Assembly: GCF_023283945.1 (NCBI RefSeq)
Contig: NZ_JAKIKW010000026.1
Location: forward strand, 1 to 64,000
Source of the DNA: Shewanella gelidimarina
GTDB lineage: Bacteria > Pseudomonadota > Gammaproteobacteria > Enterobacterales > Shewanellaceae
Direction: 5' to 3'
Length of the DNA: 64,000 nt
Shown here: positions 1 through 9,213 of the stretch, piece by piece
Numbering within the stretch: position 1 is the stretch's first letter
Layout: each line of letters starts with the position of its first letter
Notes under the pieces: model-generated
Databases searched by the model: none
The model's input: only the letters and a program-made list of their open reading frames with translations
What the model was told of the DNA's origin: nothing
Made by a program: the position numbers and the translations under genes

Positions 1-72
1 AAACCGCGCCTTATGCAGTCATGTAGAAATGGTCTTCATGACGAACACCATATTCCCCCAGAACACATAACA
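1..72 (-). pseudogene. 3' fragment of an M24 peptidase paralogue, decayed
   Basis: On the minus strand this stretch aligns almost base for base with positions 200-270, the segment of the intact M24 peptidase gene that encodes the last metal-binding region (RHEDHFYMT). Similarity stops abruptly at about position 72, where the intact gene continues towards its N-terminus, so the upstream part of this copy is missing. The codons corresponding to Glu-Gln after FYMT read GCA TAA here, a premature stop. It is therefore a broken paralogue or partial tandem duplication whose remainder would lie left of the window. What is seen is the alignment and the stop; the duplication origin is inference. Confidence 0.75.
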
Positions 73-100
73 ATTGATGACTCGTTACTCATCGATAATA

Positions 101-128
101 GCAACTAGCAACTAGCAACTAGCAAATA
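101..128. repeat. 7-bp tandem microsatellite (GCAACTA)
   Basis: Three perfect copies of GCAACTA at 101-121 are followed by a variant GCAAATA. It lies between the decayed M24 fragment and the 3' end of the intact M24 gene, and probably arose by slippage. Confidence 0.8.
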
Positions 129-148
129 ACGAATAACGCTCTTAAGCC

Positions 149-1366
149 TTAAGCTTCGTAACCGAACGGATCATCGATTGAGTGAGCCGGCTTAGTAAAC
201 CAAACCGCGCCTTGCTCAGTCATGTAGAAATGGTCTTCATGACGGACACCAAATTCTCCGGGTACACATAACATGGGTTCATTGCTGAAACACATACCTG
301 CCGTGAGCGGAGTGTGGTCGTTAAGGACTAAATACGGCCATTCGTGAATATCTAAACCAATGCCATGACCGGTACGGTGTGGCAAGCCGGGTACGTTATA
401 ACCTGGGCCAAAACCTGCAGCTTCTAATGTATCGCGCGCCGCACGATCAACACTTGCACATGACGCGCCAATGTTAGCGGCATCAAACGCGGCTATCTGC
501 GCATCTTGCTCGTACTGCCATAGCTCACGCTGGCGTGCACTTGGCTCACCATAAACGTAGGTACGAGTAATATCAGAATTATAACCAAATAGCTGACAAC
601 CGGTATCAATCAATACTGTATCGTTGAGGTCTAGCGCTTTAGGAGATTTAACCCCATGCGGATAAGCGCTGTCTTCACCGAATAATACGATGCAAAAATA
701 CGAGCCAGCGGGAATACCGGCTTTAATGTGTGCAGCATTAATAAAAGCTTCAACTTCGGTAGTGGTAATGCCCTCTCGAAGTATGCGTGCGACCGATTTG
801 TGTACTTCTAGTGTTAAGTCTTTAGCACGTTGTAATAAGCTCAGCTCAGGCGCTGATTTAATCATACGGCAACCTGCAGTTACCGCCTTGGCGCTGACAT
901 AATTGTATTGTGGGTGCGCTTGACGAACGCCGTCAGAGATAAAGAAAGCGGTCGACTCGTCGATGCCCACATCGCCTGCTTCAATGCCCATGCCTGCTAA
1001 TGTATTGCCAAACAATTCAAAAGGGCTTTCATCTTCTAGCCAAGTATTCACCTTGCCTTTAATCGTCATATAACCCAGTAGCGTATCAACCTCAAAAGCA
1101 GGTGCAATATACTCAAGTTCACCTTTAGCAGGAATGATGGCGCCAACCATACGCTCACTCGCATACCAACGTGTGCCCGTATAGTAGTAAAGGTTTGTAC
1201 CCGCATTAATATATATTGCTGCAATGCCTTCGGCTGCCATAATCGCCTGCGCATTCGCAATGCGTGCCGAATATTCTGCATGAGTAATTGGCGCTGCGCC
1301 TTGGGTCATATCAGTCAGCTTGGCTAACTCTTGTTCTGCGGTTGAACCACCTACACCTATTGTCAT
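149..1366 (-). CDS. M24 family metallopeptidase (Xaa-Pro dipeptidase/creatinase-like)
   Basis: The 405-residue protein has the two-part layout of M24B enzymes: an N-terminal creatinase-type domain (about residues 30-165) and a C-terminal pita-bread domain. The metal ligands are visible in order: Asp in VLIDTG, Asp in NSDITRT, His in HRTGHGIGLDIHE, Glu in SNEP and Glu in RHEDHF. Such enzymes hydrolyse X-Pro bonds in the cytoplasm with two Mn or Co ions; the exact substrate cannot be read from sequence. The ATG at 1366 is preceded by a GGGTAG-like ribosome site. It stands alone, with a decayed paralogue fragment downstream. Family assignment is firm, specificity is not. Confidence 0.9.
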   Translation of the reverse strand: MTIGVGGSTAEQELAKLTDMTQGAAPITHAEYSARIANAQAIMAAEGIAAIYINAGTNLYYYTGTRWYASERMVGAIIPAKGELEYIAPAFEVDTLLGYMTIKGKVNTWLEDESPFELFGNTLAGMGIEAGDVGIDESTAFFISDGVRQAHPQYNYVSAKAVTAGCRMIKSAPELSLLQRAKDLTLEVHKSVARILREGITTTEVEAFINAAHIKAGIPAGSYFCIVLFGEDSAYPHGVKSPKALDLNDTVLIDTGCQLFGYNSDITRTYVYGEPSARQRELWQYEQDAQIAAFDAANIGASCASVDRAARDTLEAAGFGPGYNVPGLPHRTGHGIGLDIHEWPYLVLNDHTPLTAGMCFSNEPMLCVPGEFGVRHEDHFYMTEQGAVWFTKPAHSIDDPFGYEA

Positions 1367-1558
1367 TTCACTACCCTTACTTTAAAAATTAAACTCTTAA
1401 TACCTGATTAACGCCAAAATAGACCAAATCAACTATCTGATGAATTACGTATTCAGCTCATTGGCTCGACCGTTACCGCTTTTTATACGGCCTATTTATA
1501 CGCCATAAGGCTACGTCGATATATCTGTCACACTTTCTAGCATAAAATATACAAAACG

Positions 1559-1860
1559 TCAGTAATAAATAGCGGTAAATGATAAATAGTGACTAAAGCC
1601 AGCTAGAAAATGACAAGCGAATGACAAAAAACGATGGCTGTTGCCAGCAAGAATAGATTCAGCACTCGCCAGTTGCTCTACACTAAACTCTCCCGACTTC
1701 GTCATCACTCTGCAGTGCCCTAACTCTCCGGCAATGCCTGTGGCCCCCGTAAAGGTCTTGCCGTTAATCGCGATAGACCTTCCAATACCGGTATCACCCA
1801 TAGTGCACAATCTGGTTTAAACTCTAGCAGTGATCCAATAACAGCATCGCTGTCATAACG
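1559..1860 (-). pseudogene. ROK-family (NagC/Mlc/glucokinase-like) gene remnant with frameshift
   Basis: On the minus strand the frame beginning near 1810 encodes GDTGIGRSIAINGK followed by GATGIAGELGHCRV, the sugar-kinase/ROK signature (GxGIG...nGk...G..G.AGElGH), and then a diverged LASAESILAG stretch resembling the segment after the ROK cysteine cluster. The preceding residues (SLLEFKPDCALW) continue in a different frame, so one indel near 1798 separates them. Only about 90 of the usual 300-400 residues remain, and the normal CxCGxxGC zinc cluster is not intact. It is a degraded fragment, probably of a sugar-responsive repressor or sugar kinase. Confidence 0.6.
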
Positions 1861-2485
1861 GCTAAGCAACTAATGAATAGAATATCCCAGCCAAATATAC
1901 CCATAACTCAATAGGCACCTATCGACGCTATTGCTTGTACACCAGCGGGCTAAAAACCTTATATAAAGCCTAAGTAGTTTTCACTCACTTTAAAATAAAT
2001 CATAAACACGCACTAACAATAAAACTGCATCTATTTAATAAAAAATTAAAGACATCAACAAGCTATTATGATTTAACAAGTAAAAGCTCATTTAAAGAGA
2101 GTGATTATTACTTCCATGGGACATCGCCCTTAGGACTTTGCATTTAAAATTAAAGATAAACTCATTTCAAACCGTTCAAGATAAAACAAAAAATGATTAA
2201 AAATTAACAGCTTGATGTAAAGTTATCATTATTTTACATATATATTATATTGAATTTATGTATCGTAGCAGCAGCTATATAAACTCCTCATCAAATTAAC
2301 CGAGTCAATCCGGCAATTATTATAAGACATTAAGTCAATCTTCTATTATTAAGCTTATATAACGATGATTTTAATCAGGTAGTTTATCTGCCTTATATTA
2401 AGGTAAACATATTATATTTTTTTAATGGCTAAAAATGATAGAGCAATACTCTACCCGCTACTACAGATTTACAAAGGTAATACCA
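1861..2485. other. AT-rich intergenic stretch upstream of the second sigma-32 gene
   Basis: About 620 bases without a credible gene. It becomes strongly AT-rich from about 2000 to 2430, unlike the flanking housekeeping DNA. It must contain the promoter and leader of the sigma factor gene that follows. Several TA-rich boxes occur around 2212-2250, but no single promoter can be chosen with confidence. Confidence 0.6.
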
Positions 2486-3316
2486 ATGAAAGCTTCAACA
2501 TCGACAAGTTTAGAATGTTATATCAATTATGCGCGAAATATACCTAGGTTGGATCCGCAAGAAGAACAAGAGCTTGCAAAGAAACTCAATGAGACTGGAA
2601 GCAAGAGGTATCTGGACAAATTGACGATATCACAGCTAGGTTTTGTGGTTCACATCGCTAAAGGCTATAAAGGATATGGTCTACCTTTTGAAGATTTGAT
2701 CCAAGAGGGCAATATTGGTTTAATGAAGGCGATTCAAAAATTCGATTATAACGTTGGAGTTCGTTTATCTACTTTTGCAGTTCATTGGATCAAAGCTGAA
2801 ATCTGTGAATATGTATTGAAAAATTGGCGTTTAGTCAAAGTTGCAACGACAAAGGAACAGCGAAAACTATTTTTTAATTTACGCAGTTTCAAAAGTCATT
2901 TGGGACGGTTCAGCGTGGAAGAATCGCAAGCATTGGCGGAAAAACTGGGGATATCGATTGATACTGTTATCGAAATGGAAACCCGCATGGAAGCACGTGA
3001 CGATTCTTTTGATGCAACACTTAATGAAGATGGGAATGAAGGCTACCAAAAGTCATTCACTGTCGATACGTCATCTGATATCGCTAAAAATATAGAAGAT
3101 GAACAGTGGAGAGCACATAAAAAAGATAAACTTTTATTGACCTTAACATCGTTGAATGAACGCAGTCGCAATATTATTCATTCGCGTTGGCTTTCAAATA
3201 AGAAAAAAACGCTAAATGAATTATCAGAGACACATAAGGTATCGGCTGAACGAATACGCCAGTTGGAGAAAGAAGCATTCTCTATCCTATTGCAAGCTGA
3301 CAGAGCTAAGCACTAA
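2486..3316 (+). CDS. RpoH-type alternative sigma factor (second sigma-32 paralogue)
   Basis: The 276-residue protein matches heat-shock sigma factors along its length. Region 2 holds LGFVVHIAKGYKGYGLPFED, then LIQEGNIGLMKA and FAVHWIKAEI. The RpoH box QRKLFFNLR follows at about residue 124, and a region 4 helix-turn-helix (TLNELSETHKVSAERIRQLE) ends the protein. It is somewhat shorter than the E. coli protein (284 residues) and diverged between regions 2 and 4. The start at 2486 is preferred over the upstream ATG at 2435 because it follows an AAAGG ribosome site and matches where family homology begins. It lacks the ftsYEX neighbourhood of the canonical rpoH and sits in AT-rich DNA, so it is probably an accessory copy. 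Its regulon is unknown. Confidence 0.88.
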   Translation: MKASTSTSLECYINYARNIPRLDPQEEQELAKKLNETGSKRYLDKLTISQLGFVVHIAKGYKGYGLPFEDLIQEGNIGLMKAIQKFDYNVGVRLSTFAVHWIKAEICEYVLKNWRLVKVATTKEQRKLFFNLRSFKSHLGRFSVEESQALAEKLGISIDTVIEMETRMEARDDSFDATLNEDGNEGYQKSFTVDTSSDIAKNIEDEQWRAHKKDKLLLTLTSLNERSRNIIHSRWLSNKKKTLNELSETHKVSAERIRQLEKEAFSILLQADRAKH

Positions 3317-3330
3317 ACAAAGGAGATATC

Positions 3331-3378
3331 CTCGGTCGTCATGGCTTCCTCTTCAAATGAGGTTGCTAACGACCGAGC
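3331..3378. repeat. 9-bp inverted repeat downstream of the sigma factor gene
   Basis: CTCGGTCGT near 3331-3339 is matched by ACGACCGAG near 3370-3378, with about 30 bases between them. No T-run follows, so it is not a canonical terminator. It could be a protein-binding palindrome or a weak hairpin. A 72-codon open frame (3341-3559) starts inside it but overlaps the end of the convergent MFS gene and resembles no family. Confidence 0.4.
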
Positions 3379-3524
3379 AAGAGAGTTTACAAGCTACAAC
3401 AATGGCGCTGAAAATATCAAACTAAAAGCCGATATCACATGCACTAGACCGCATTTACAGTCGCATCACCTTAGGTCAGCGACTGGGTTGTCGAATGAGT
3501 TATCTAGCTCAAGTCTTACCGCGG

Positions 3525-4718
3525 TTATGAGCGTTCTTTCTGCAACATTCGGCTTTTAGAGAACTTCCACCAAGCAATTAATAGCAATTGAGCGGCGATA
3601 ACAGGCAAACAAATTATCAAGAGAATTTCCCAGCCAAGAGCATGAATAACCCATCCAGCACTGAGCGATGCCATTGCCTGAGCACCAAAAATAAACGTAT
3701 CGTTAAACGCTTGCACTTTATAACGCTCATCAGTGTTGTAGCAACGGGGCAACAAGGCAGTGCCTGCCACAAATAGAAAGTTCCAACCAATGCCGAGCAA
3801 TACTAAAGCAGCCCAATAATTGAGTAAATCCCGCCCAAGCAGCGCCGTAATGATAGTAACCAAATAGGCCAACAACCCTAACAGCATCATTTTTGACACC
3901 CCGATTCGCGCGACTAACACGCCACTGATCAGCGAAGGGAGGTACATAGCGATGATGTGGCTTTGAATGACCCACTTGGTATCGGCCAACGAATGATGCT
4001 CGATATGGTGCATATGCAGTGGTGTTGCCGTCATCACAAAGCTCATCATGGCATAACCCAGCGTAGCACCAGCAATCGCCACCCACAGTTTAGGTTGAGT
4101 CAAGATAACGGCAAGCGGACGCCCAGTAGCTTTAGTCGCCTTACGGCTTGAGCTGCGATCGATTTTTGGCTCTCGATAGAAACATAAAATAGTGGCGGCT
4201 ATCAGGCTAACGATAGTTAAGAATGAAAAAGCCCCTACATAGGCCTGCTCTGATATCACGCCACCAAGCACGGCCAATTCAGGGCCTATAATCGCCGCGA
4301 CAAGGCCACCGAGTAATACCCGCGAAGCCGCTTTAGCCGCTAATGTTTCAGACACCGACTCCATTGCCGCAAAGCGATACTGCTGCACCACCGCACCCGC
4401 AGATCCCAATAATATGCCGCTTAAGCAAAATAGGACAAAATCTTGCTTAGAGGTTGCATAAGCCGCCAACATTCCTGACGTAGCAGCCACCAATGCCCCT
4501 GAGATAAAGATAGGCTTGCGACCAAAACGTTGCATCAACTTAGACACAGGTAACACCGATAGCGCTACCCCCACCACCATTGACGCAATCGGCAATGTCG
4601 CCAGTTCAGGCGATGGTGCGATATCTGCACCAATTATCCCGCCTAACAACATCATCATTGGTGTCGCACTCATCGCAAACGCTTGCGCAAGTGTCAGTAC
4701 CCATACATTAAATGGCAT
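3525..4718 (-). CDS. MFS transporter
   Basis: The 397-residue protein has about 12 hydrophobic membrane segments in two six-helix halves, separated by a basic cytoplasmic loop (EPKIDRSSSRKATKATGR, about residues 183-200). The motif A-like loop between helices 2 and 3 reads LMQRFGRKPIFISG, diagnostic for the major facilitator superfamily, and a partial repeat (ARIGVSKMMLLG) occurs in the second half. It probably exports or imports a small solute using the proton gradient; the substrate is not readable. It is convergent with the sigma factor gene and divergent from the Xaa-Pro aminopeptidase gene. The ATG at 4718 begins directly with the first helix. Confidence 0.88.
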   Translation of the reverse strand: MPFNVWVLTLAQAFAMSATPMMMLLGGIIGADIAPSPELATLPIASMVVGVALSVLPVSKLMQRFGRKPIFISGALVAATSGMLAAYATSKQDFVLFCLSGILLGSAGAVVQQYRFAAMESVSETLAAKAASRVLLGGLVAAIIGPELAVLGGVISEQAYVGAFSFLTIVSLIAATILCFYREPKIDRSSSRKATKATGRPLAVILTQPKLWVAIAGATLGYAMMSFVMTATPLHMHHIEHHSLADTKWVIQSHIIAMYLPSLISGVLVARIGVSKMMLLGLLAYLVTIITALLGRDLLNYWAALVLLGIGWNFLFVAGTALLPRCYNTDERYKVQAFNDTFIFGAQAMASLSAGWVIHALGWEILLIICLPVIAAQLLLIAWWKFSKSRMLQKERS

Positions 4719-5011
4719 AACTCGTTCTTATCCTTTCGCTACATCCATACACTGTAACGGACATAGCCGTTAGCGTAAGTGATATTTATCGTAATAACAT
4801 AGTCGCACGAATCACCCTACAACTCACCTCGGTAAACCTTTGATTGACTGGAACGTTCCTATCAAAGGTTATATAAATGATAACAAGATGGCTAAATGCT
4901 GCTGCCCTTGCCGACTCAAGTTGTGATAACCTCCGCGCTAAATAAGTACACATTTAACAGCCTTCAGCCAACCTTACCCTTGCCGCTCAAGTGCTTAATT
5001 ATGGAGTCATC

Positions 5012-6799
5012 ATGTCTATTACTATTGCAGCCCGCTTAAGTGCTATTCGCCGCGAAATGGCTAAATCCAATCTCGACGCCTTTATTATTCCTCGCGCAGA
5101 TGAATACTTGGGAGAATATGTTCCCGCTCACAATGAACGGATGTTGTGGACCAGCGGATTCACCGGTTCAGCAGGCATGATCATTGTATTAAAAGACACC
5201 GCTGCAATCTTTGTTGATGGTCGTTACACAGTGCAGGTTCGCCAACAAGTCGATGCCGAATTATTTGAATACCTCAGTTTGCACGAGACTCCACAAGCAC
5301 AGTGGCTGACAGAGAAGCTTGATGCTAAAGCCAGTGTCGGTTTTGATGCCAGATTGCACACGCTTTCATGGTTCAACAGTACGCAAGCCACCTTGAATAA
5401 AGCGCAAATCGAATTAGTCGCTGTAAAGGACAATCCAATTGACCTCAACTGGAGCGACAGACCACAGGCTTCAAACGAACCGATCATGGCGTTTAGCGAG
5501 CAAAGTGCAGGCCGAAGTAGCTTAGAAAAACGCACCACGATTGGCGCTGCAGTTAAAGTTGAAGGCGCTGACGTTGCCATTATTGCCGCCTTAGATTCAT
5601 TCTGCTGGTTGCTCAATATTCGCGGTAAAGATGTACCACGCCTGCCTGTCGTCCTAGGTACAGCCTTGCTGCATGCTAACGGCGATATGGTGTTATTTAC
5701 GGATGTCACCAAGCTGCCAGACGGTATCGAGCAGCATGTGGGCAGCGGAGTTAGCTTTAAGACAGAAACCGACCTTGAAGCGGAACTGGCTAACCTGTCA
5801 GGCAAAAAAGTGCTCGCCAGTCCCGACACCTGCAATGCATGGCTGCAGCTCACAGCAAAAGCAGCCGGCGCTGAACTGATTGCCGGTGCAGATCCCGTAG
5901 CATTGCCTAAAGCAAAAAAGAATGAAGCTGAATTGAGCGGGATCAAAGCCTGCCATATTCGTGATGGTGTTGCCGTCAGCCGTTTTCTTGCTTGGCTCGA
6001 TAGCGAAGTCCTCGCTGAGCGTTTATATGACGAAGGTCAGTTAGCCGATAAACTGGAAAGCTTCCGCCTTGAAGACCCGCTTTATCAAGAGCCGAGTTTT
6101 GATACTATTTCAGCCACAGGCGCTAACGCCGCAATGTGCCATTACAACCATAATGATGGCACGCCAGCACAGATGGCAATGAACAGTATTTACCTGGTCG
6201 ATTCTGGGGCTCAGTATCTAGATGGCACCACCGATGTCACCCGTACGATTGCGATTGGCGATGTAACCGATGAGCAACGAAAAATGGTGACGCTGGTATT
6301 AAAAGGTCACATTGCCATCGACCAAGCCAAATTCCCTCAAGGTACGTCTGGTCAGCAGTTAGACTCTTTTGCACGTCAATATCTATGGCAGTACGGTTTC
6401 GACTTTGATCATGGCACCGGTCATGGCGTTGGTCACTATTTAAGTGTCCACGAAGGGCCACAAGGTATCGGTAAAAATAGAACTCCAGTGCCTTTAGTCG
6501 CTGGCATGGTGCTATCTAACGAGCCAGGTTACTACCGTGCTAACGAATTTGGTATTCGTCTTGAAAACCTCGTCACGGTAAGACCATCTGTAGCATTAGC
6601 CAACGCTGAACGCGACATGCTTGAATTTGAAGTACTCACCTTTATCCCAATGGATGCACGCCTCATTGATAAAGACTTGCTGACAAGCACAGAGCTCAAC
6701 TGGTTTAACCAATACCACCAGCAGGTACGCGAAAAGCTCAGCCCGCATATGCACGGTGATGATCTAAGTTGGTTAAATAAAGTCACCACGGCAATCTAA
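5012..6799 (+). CDS. Xaa-Pro aminopeptidase (M24B, long form)
   Basis: A 595-residue cytosolic aminopeptidase that removes N-terminal residues preceding proline. It has the three-domain layout of the long aminopeptidase P subfamily (like human XPNPEP1): two creatinase-like N-terminal domains, then the catalytic pita-bread domain from about residue 310. Metal ligands are visible in YLVDSGAQYLDGTTDVTRT, in HGTGHGVGHYLSVHEGP, and as Glu in SNEPGYY and in IRLENL. The start at 5012 follows GGAGTCATC and gives MSITIAARLSAIRREM, the usual N-terminus; an in-frame codon at 4991 has no ribosome site. A strong hairpin terminator follows at 6804. It is monocistronic. Confidence 0.93.
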   Translation: MSITIAARLSAIRREMAKSNLDAFIIPRADEYLGEYVPAHNERMLWTSGFTGSAGMIIVLKDTAAIFVDGRYTVQVRQQVDAELFEYLSLHETPQAQWLTEKLDAKASVGFDARLHTLSWFNSTQATLNKAQIELVAVKDNPIDLNWSDRPQASNEPIMAFSEQSAGRSSLEKRTTIGAAVKVEGADVAIIAALDSFCWLLNIRGKDVPRLPVVLGTALLHANGDMVLFTDVTKLPDGIEQHVGSGVSFKTETDLEAELANLSGKKVLASPDTCNAWLQLTAKAAGAELIAGADPVALPKAKKNEAELSGIKACHIRDGVAVSRFLAWLDSEVLAERLYDEGQLADKLESFRLEDPLYQEPSFDTISATGANAAMCHYNHNDGTPAQMAMNSIYLVDSGAQYLDGTTDVTRTIAIGDVTDEQRKMVTLVLKGHIAIDQAKFPQGTSGQQLDSFARQYLWQYGFDFDHGTGHGVGHYLSVHEGPQGIGKNRTPVPLVAGMVLSNEPGYYRANEFGIRLENLVTVRPSVALANAERDMLEFEVLTFIPMDARLIDKDLLTSTELNWFNQYHQQVREKLSPHMHGDDLSWLNKVTTAI

Positions 6800-6803
6800 A
6801 GAC

Positions 6804-6830
6804 AAAGCAGCGTTTCGACGCTGCTTTATT
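6804..6830 (+). terminator. Rho-independent terminator with TTCG loop
   Basis: Perfect 10-bp arms AAAGCAGCGT and ACGCTGCTTT enclose a TTCG tetraloop, followed by a short T-rich tail. It lies 5 bases after the Xaa-Pro aminopeptidase stop codon. Confidence 0.85.
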
Positions 6831-7001
6831 GCAAATGTCATCTTTGTACATTCATCAGGAATTCAAACGATTAACCCTTATCTCCTCAATGCGCTTCGAA
6901 TTGAGAAACCCAGCTGCGACAAAATGGGCTGTATCGTTCATGCCATCAGTATAATTTGGCAAATGAAGTAATAAAAAAACTGCAAGTTCCAAGCGAAAGT
7001 T

Positions 7002-7062
7002 TGCTATACTCCGCCACCGCCATTTTAATGGTAGACAAGGCGTTAGCGCTGTACGCTAGCGG
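7002..7062 (+). promoter_or_regulatory. Extended -10 promoter and structured leader of a DEAD-box helicase gene
   Basis: TTTGCTATACT at 7000-7010 is an extended -10 box (TGC before TATACT) with no good -35. The leader of about 75 bases contains a stem, CGTTAGCG and CGCTAGCG around 7041-7062, just upstream of the ribosome site. Leaders of this kind are common ahead of cold-inducible helicase genes; regulation by temperature is inference. Confidence 0.45.
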
Positions 7063-7091
7063 TTGAATAGTAGATTATAGGACCCCTCATA

Positions 7092-8390
7092 ATGAGATTT
7101 GAATCTTTTAGTTTTGCTCCCGAGATTTTACGTGCTATCTCTGAATGTGGTTATGAAAAAATGACTCCTATTCAGCAGCAAGCAATCCCAGCAGTGCGTC
7201 GTGGCCTAGATGTATTAGCCAGTGCGCAAACCGGTACCGGTAAAACGGCGGCCTTTGCATTGCCCATCTTGCAAAAAATGGTTGATAACCCAAGCGACAC
7301 TCAACGCTCAAATACCCGTGCGCTTATCTTAACCCCAACGCGTGAACTTGCGTCGCAAATTGCCGACAATGTGAATGATTACGCTAAATACTTAGACATT
7401 AATGTCGCCACCATATTCGGCGGCGTTAAGATGGAAACCCAAGCGATTAAACTTAAGCGCGGCGTAGACATTATTATCGCGACTCCAGGCCGCTTACTTG
7501 AGCATCTCACCGCCTGTAACTTAAGCTTGTCTAATGTCGACTTCTTGGTACTCGATGAAGCCGATCGAATGTTAGATATGGGCTTTAGCGCTGAGATCCA
7601 AAAGCTGCTACAAGCAGTGAATAGCAAACGTCAAAATATGATGTTTTCAGCGACCTTCTCTGCTCCGGTTAAAAGACTCGCTAGCGAGATGATGGTAAAA
7701 CCAACCATCATTACAGCTGATAAGCAAAACACTACCGCCGATACTGTAAGCCAAGTGGTTTATCCTGTAGAGCAACGCCGTAAGCGTGAGCTACTGTCAG
7801 AACTCATTGGTAAGAAAAACTGGAAGCAAGTCTTGGTCTTTACCGCGACTCGTGATGCTGCTGATAAGCTAGAAAAAGAGCTTAACCTTGATGGTATTCC
7901 TACTGCCGTTGTCCACGGAGAGAAAACCCAAGGTACCCGTCGTCGCTCTTTACGCGAATTTAAAGAGGGCAAAATGCGCGTATTGGTTGCAACGGAAGTT
8001 GCCGCTCGTGGACTCGACATTCAAGGTCTTGAATACGTCGTAAACTATGACTTACCCTTCTTGGCTGAAGATTACGTTCACCGTATTGGTCGAACAGGTC
8101 GTGCCGGTAAATCAGGGGTGGCTATCTCATTTGTGAGCCGTGAAGAGGAACGTACTCTGCACGACATTGAGAAATTAATTGGTCAGAAGCTACGTCGTGT
8201 GACAATCCCAGGATACGAAGTGGGTAGCCGCGACGTGTTGATCAAGCATCTGCAAACTCGCCGTAGTTTTGCGAAAAAACAGCAGCGCAGTGATAATGTA
8301 GGCGCTCAGGTGGTAGGCGAGAAAAACATGCAAGGTCGTCGTGTTAAGGTCAAAAATGCCTCACCCGCTAAAATTAAAAAGATAAAATAA
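7092..8390 (+). CDS. DEAD-box ATP-dependent RNA helicase (RhlE-like)
   Basis: The 432-residue protein carries the full set of DEAD-box motifs: the Q motif (FSFAPEILRAI...TPIQQQAIP), Walker A AQTGTGKT near residue 47, PTRELASQ, TPGRL, DEAD in VLDEADRMLDMGF, SAT, VATEVAARGLDI and HRIGRTGRAG. A short basic C-terminal tail follows (RRVKVKNASPAKIKKIK), likely for RNA contact. It unwinds short RNA duplexes, probably in ribosome assembly or mRNA turnover. By sequence it belongs near RhlE, but paralogues are hard to separate by eye. It has its own extended -10 promoter and a terminator at 8434. Confidence 0.92.
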   Translation: MRFESFSFAPEILRAISECGYEKMTPIQQQAIPAVRRGLDVLASAQTGTGKTAAFALPILQKMVDNPSDTQRSNTRALILTPTRELASQIADNVNDYAKYLDINVATIFGGVKMETQAIKLKRGVDIIIATPGRLLEHLTACNLSLSNVDFLVLDEADRMLDMGFSAEIQKLLQAVNSKRQNMMFSATFSAPVKRLASEMMVKPTIITADKQNTTADTVSQVVYPVEQRRKRELLSELIGKKNWKQVLVFTATRDAADKLEKELNLDGIPTAVVHGEKTQGTRRRSLREFKEGKMRVLVATEVAARGLDIQGLEYVVNYDLPFLAEDYVHRIGRTGRAGKSGVAISFVSREEERTLHDIEKLIGQKLRRVTIPGYEVGSRDVLIKHLQTRRSFAKKQQRSDNVGAQVVGEKNMQGRRVKVKNASPAKIKKIK

Positions 8391-8433
8391 TCGCAGTACC
8401 AGCAGTACTAATTTAGAGTTATTTTATAAACAG

Positions 8434-8458
8434 AAAGGCACCGAAAGGTGCCTTTTTT
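8434..8458 (+). terminator. Rho-independent terminator with GAAA loop
   Basis: Arms AAAGGCACC and GGTGCCTTT with a GAAA tetraloop and trailing T residues follow the DEAD-box helicase gene. Confidence 0.88.
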
Positions 8459-8549
8459 GATCCTGTGAATACACAATGAAAGTTATTGGCGCTTTTCAAG
8501 GTCTAGTGTTATTAAGTTAGTACCCCCTAAACTCAAAGGTATAATAATA

Positions 8550-9182
8550 ATGTTAAAAAAAACCTTCACTGCCCTGTCAATATTGCTGTTTAGTTTACCG
8601 CTTTTAGCTAAACCTATCGCGACCGATGAATTAAGCGTGATGCCTTTAATGAATGGCCAAACCATTCCGTCGGCATCGCTCAAAGACCTCAATGGGGCTA
8701 GCGTCGATATCGCTAAGATCACTGTGGGTAAGCCAACGATTATCTTTTTCTACCGTGGTGGCTGGTGCCCTTTTTGTAACTCACAAATGGGTCAACTACA
8801 GGCTATAGAGCCACAGCTACTCGAGATGGGTTACCAGTTAATTGGCATCTCTCCTGATACGCCTGAAAAACTCAAAGCATCAATGACGAAGCAAGACCTT
8901 ACTTACACGCTGTTGTCTGATGCCAGTTTAGCGACCACTAAAGCCTTTGGTTTAGCCTACTTTACCAGCGCTAAAACCACTGAACGCTATATGAGTAAAA
9001 TGAAACTTGAAAATGATCTATGGCAAACTCCACAAGGCGACAAACGGCTAGTACTGCCGGTCCCTGCCGTTTATATCAGCGATGCTAAAGGATTGGTGCA
9101 TTTCCAATACGTAAACCCTAACTTTAAAGTTCGTCCTGCACCTGAACTGATAGTTACAGCAGCAAAACTGGCACTAAAATAA
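8550..9182 (+). CDS. Exported AhpC/TSA-type thiol peroxidase or thioredoxin-like protein
   Basis: The 210-residue protein begins with a signal peptide (KKTFTALSILLFSLPLLAK). It continues with an AhpC/TSA thioredoxin fold whose active site, FYRGGWCPFCNSQMGQL, lies around residue 70. This CPFC site has the CxxC spacing of peroxiredoxin-like proteins that reduce peroxides or disulfides. It is predicted to act in the periplasm. Shewanella and Vibrio encode similar stand-alone proteins, whose electron donor is not known. It stands alone between terminators. Confidence 0.85.
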   Translation: MLKKTFTALSILLFSLPLLAKPIATDELSVMPLMNGQTIPSASLKDLNGASVDIAKITVGKPTIIFFYRGGWCPFCNSQMGQLQAIEPQLLEMGYQLIGISPDTPEKLKASMTKQDLTYTLLSDASLATTKAFGLAYFTSAKTTERYMSKMKLENDLWQTPQGDKRLVLPVPAVYISDAKGLVHFQYVNPNFKVRPAPELIVTAAKLALK

Positions 9183-9213
9183 ACCAAAGTACGGCTATGT
9201 TAAGGCATAGTCG

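Noticed and set aside
3341..3559. A 72-codon frame after the sigma factor gene, preceded by AAAGGAG-like bases
   Set aside because: It overlaps the 3' end of the convergent MFS gene and resembles no family; the possible ribosome site is too far from the ATG.
5224..5946. A 240-codon minus-strand frame inside the Xaa-Pro aminopeptidase gene
   Set aside because: It is antisense to a well-conserved gene, Ser-rich and without family likeness, so it is a shadow frame.
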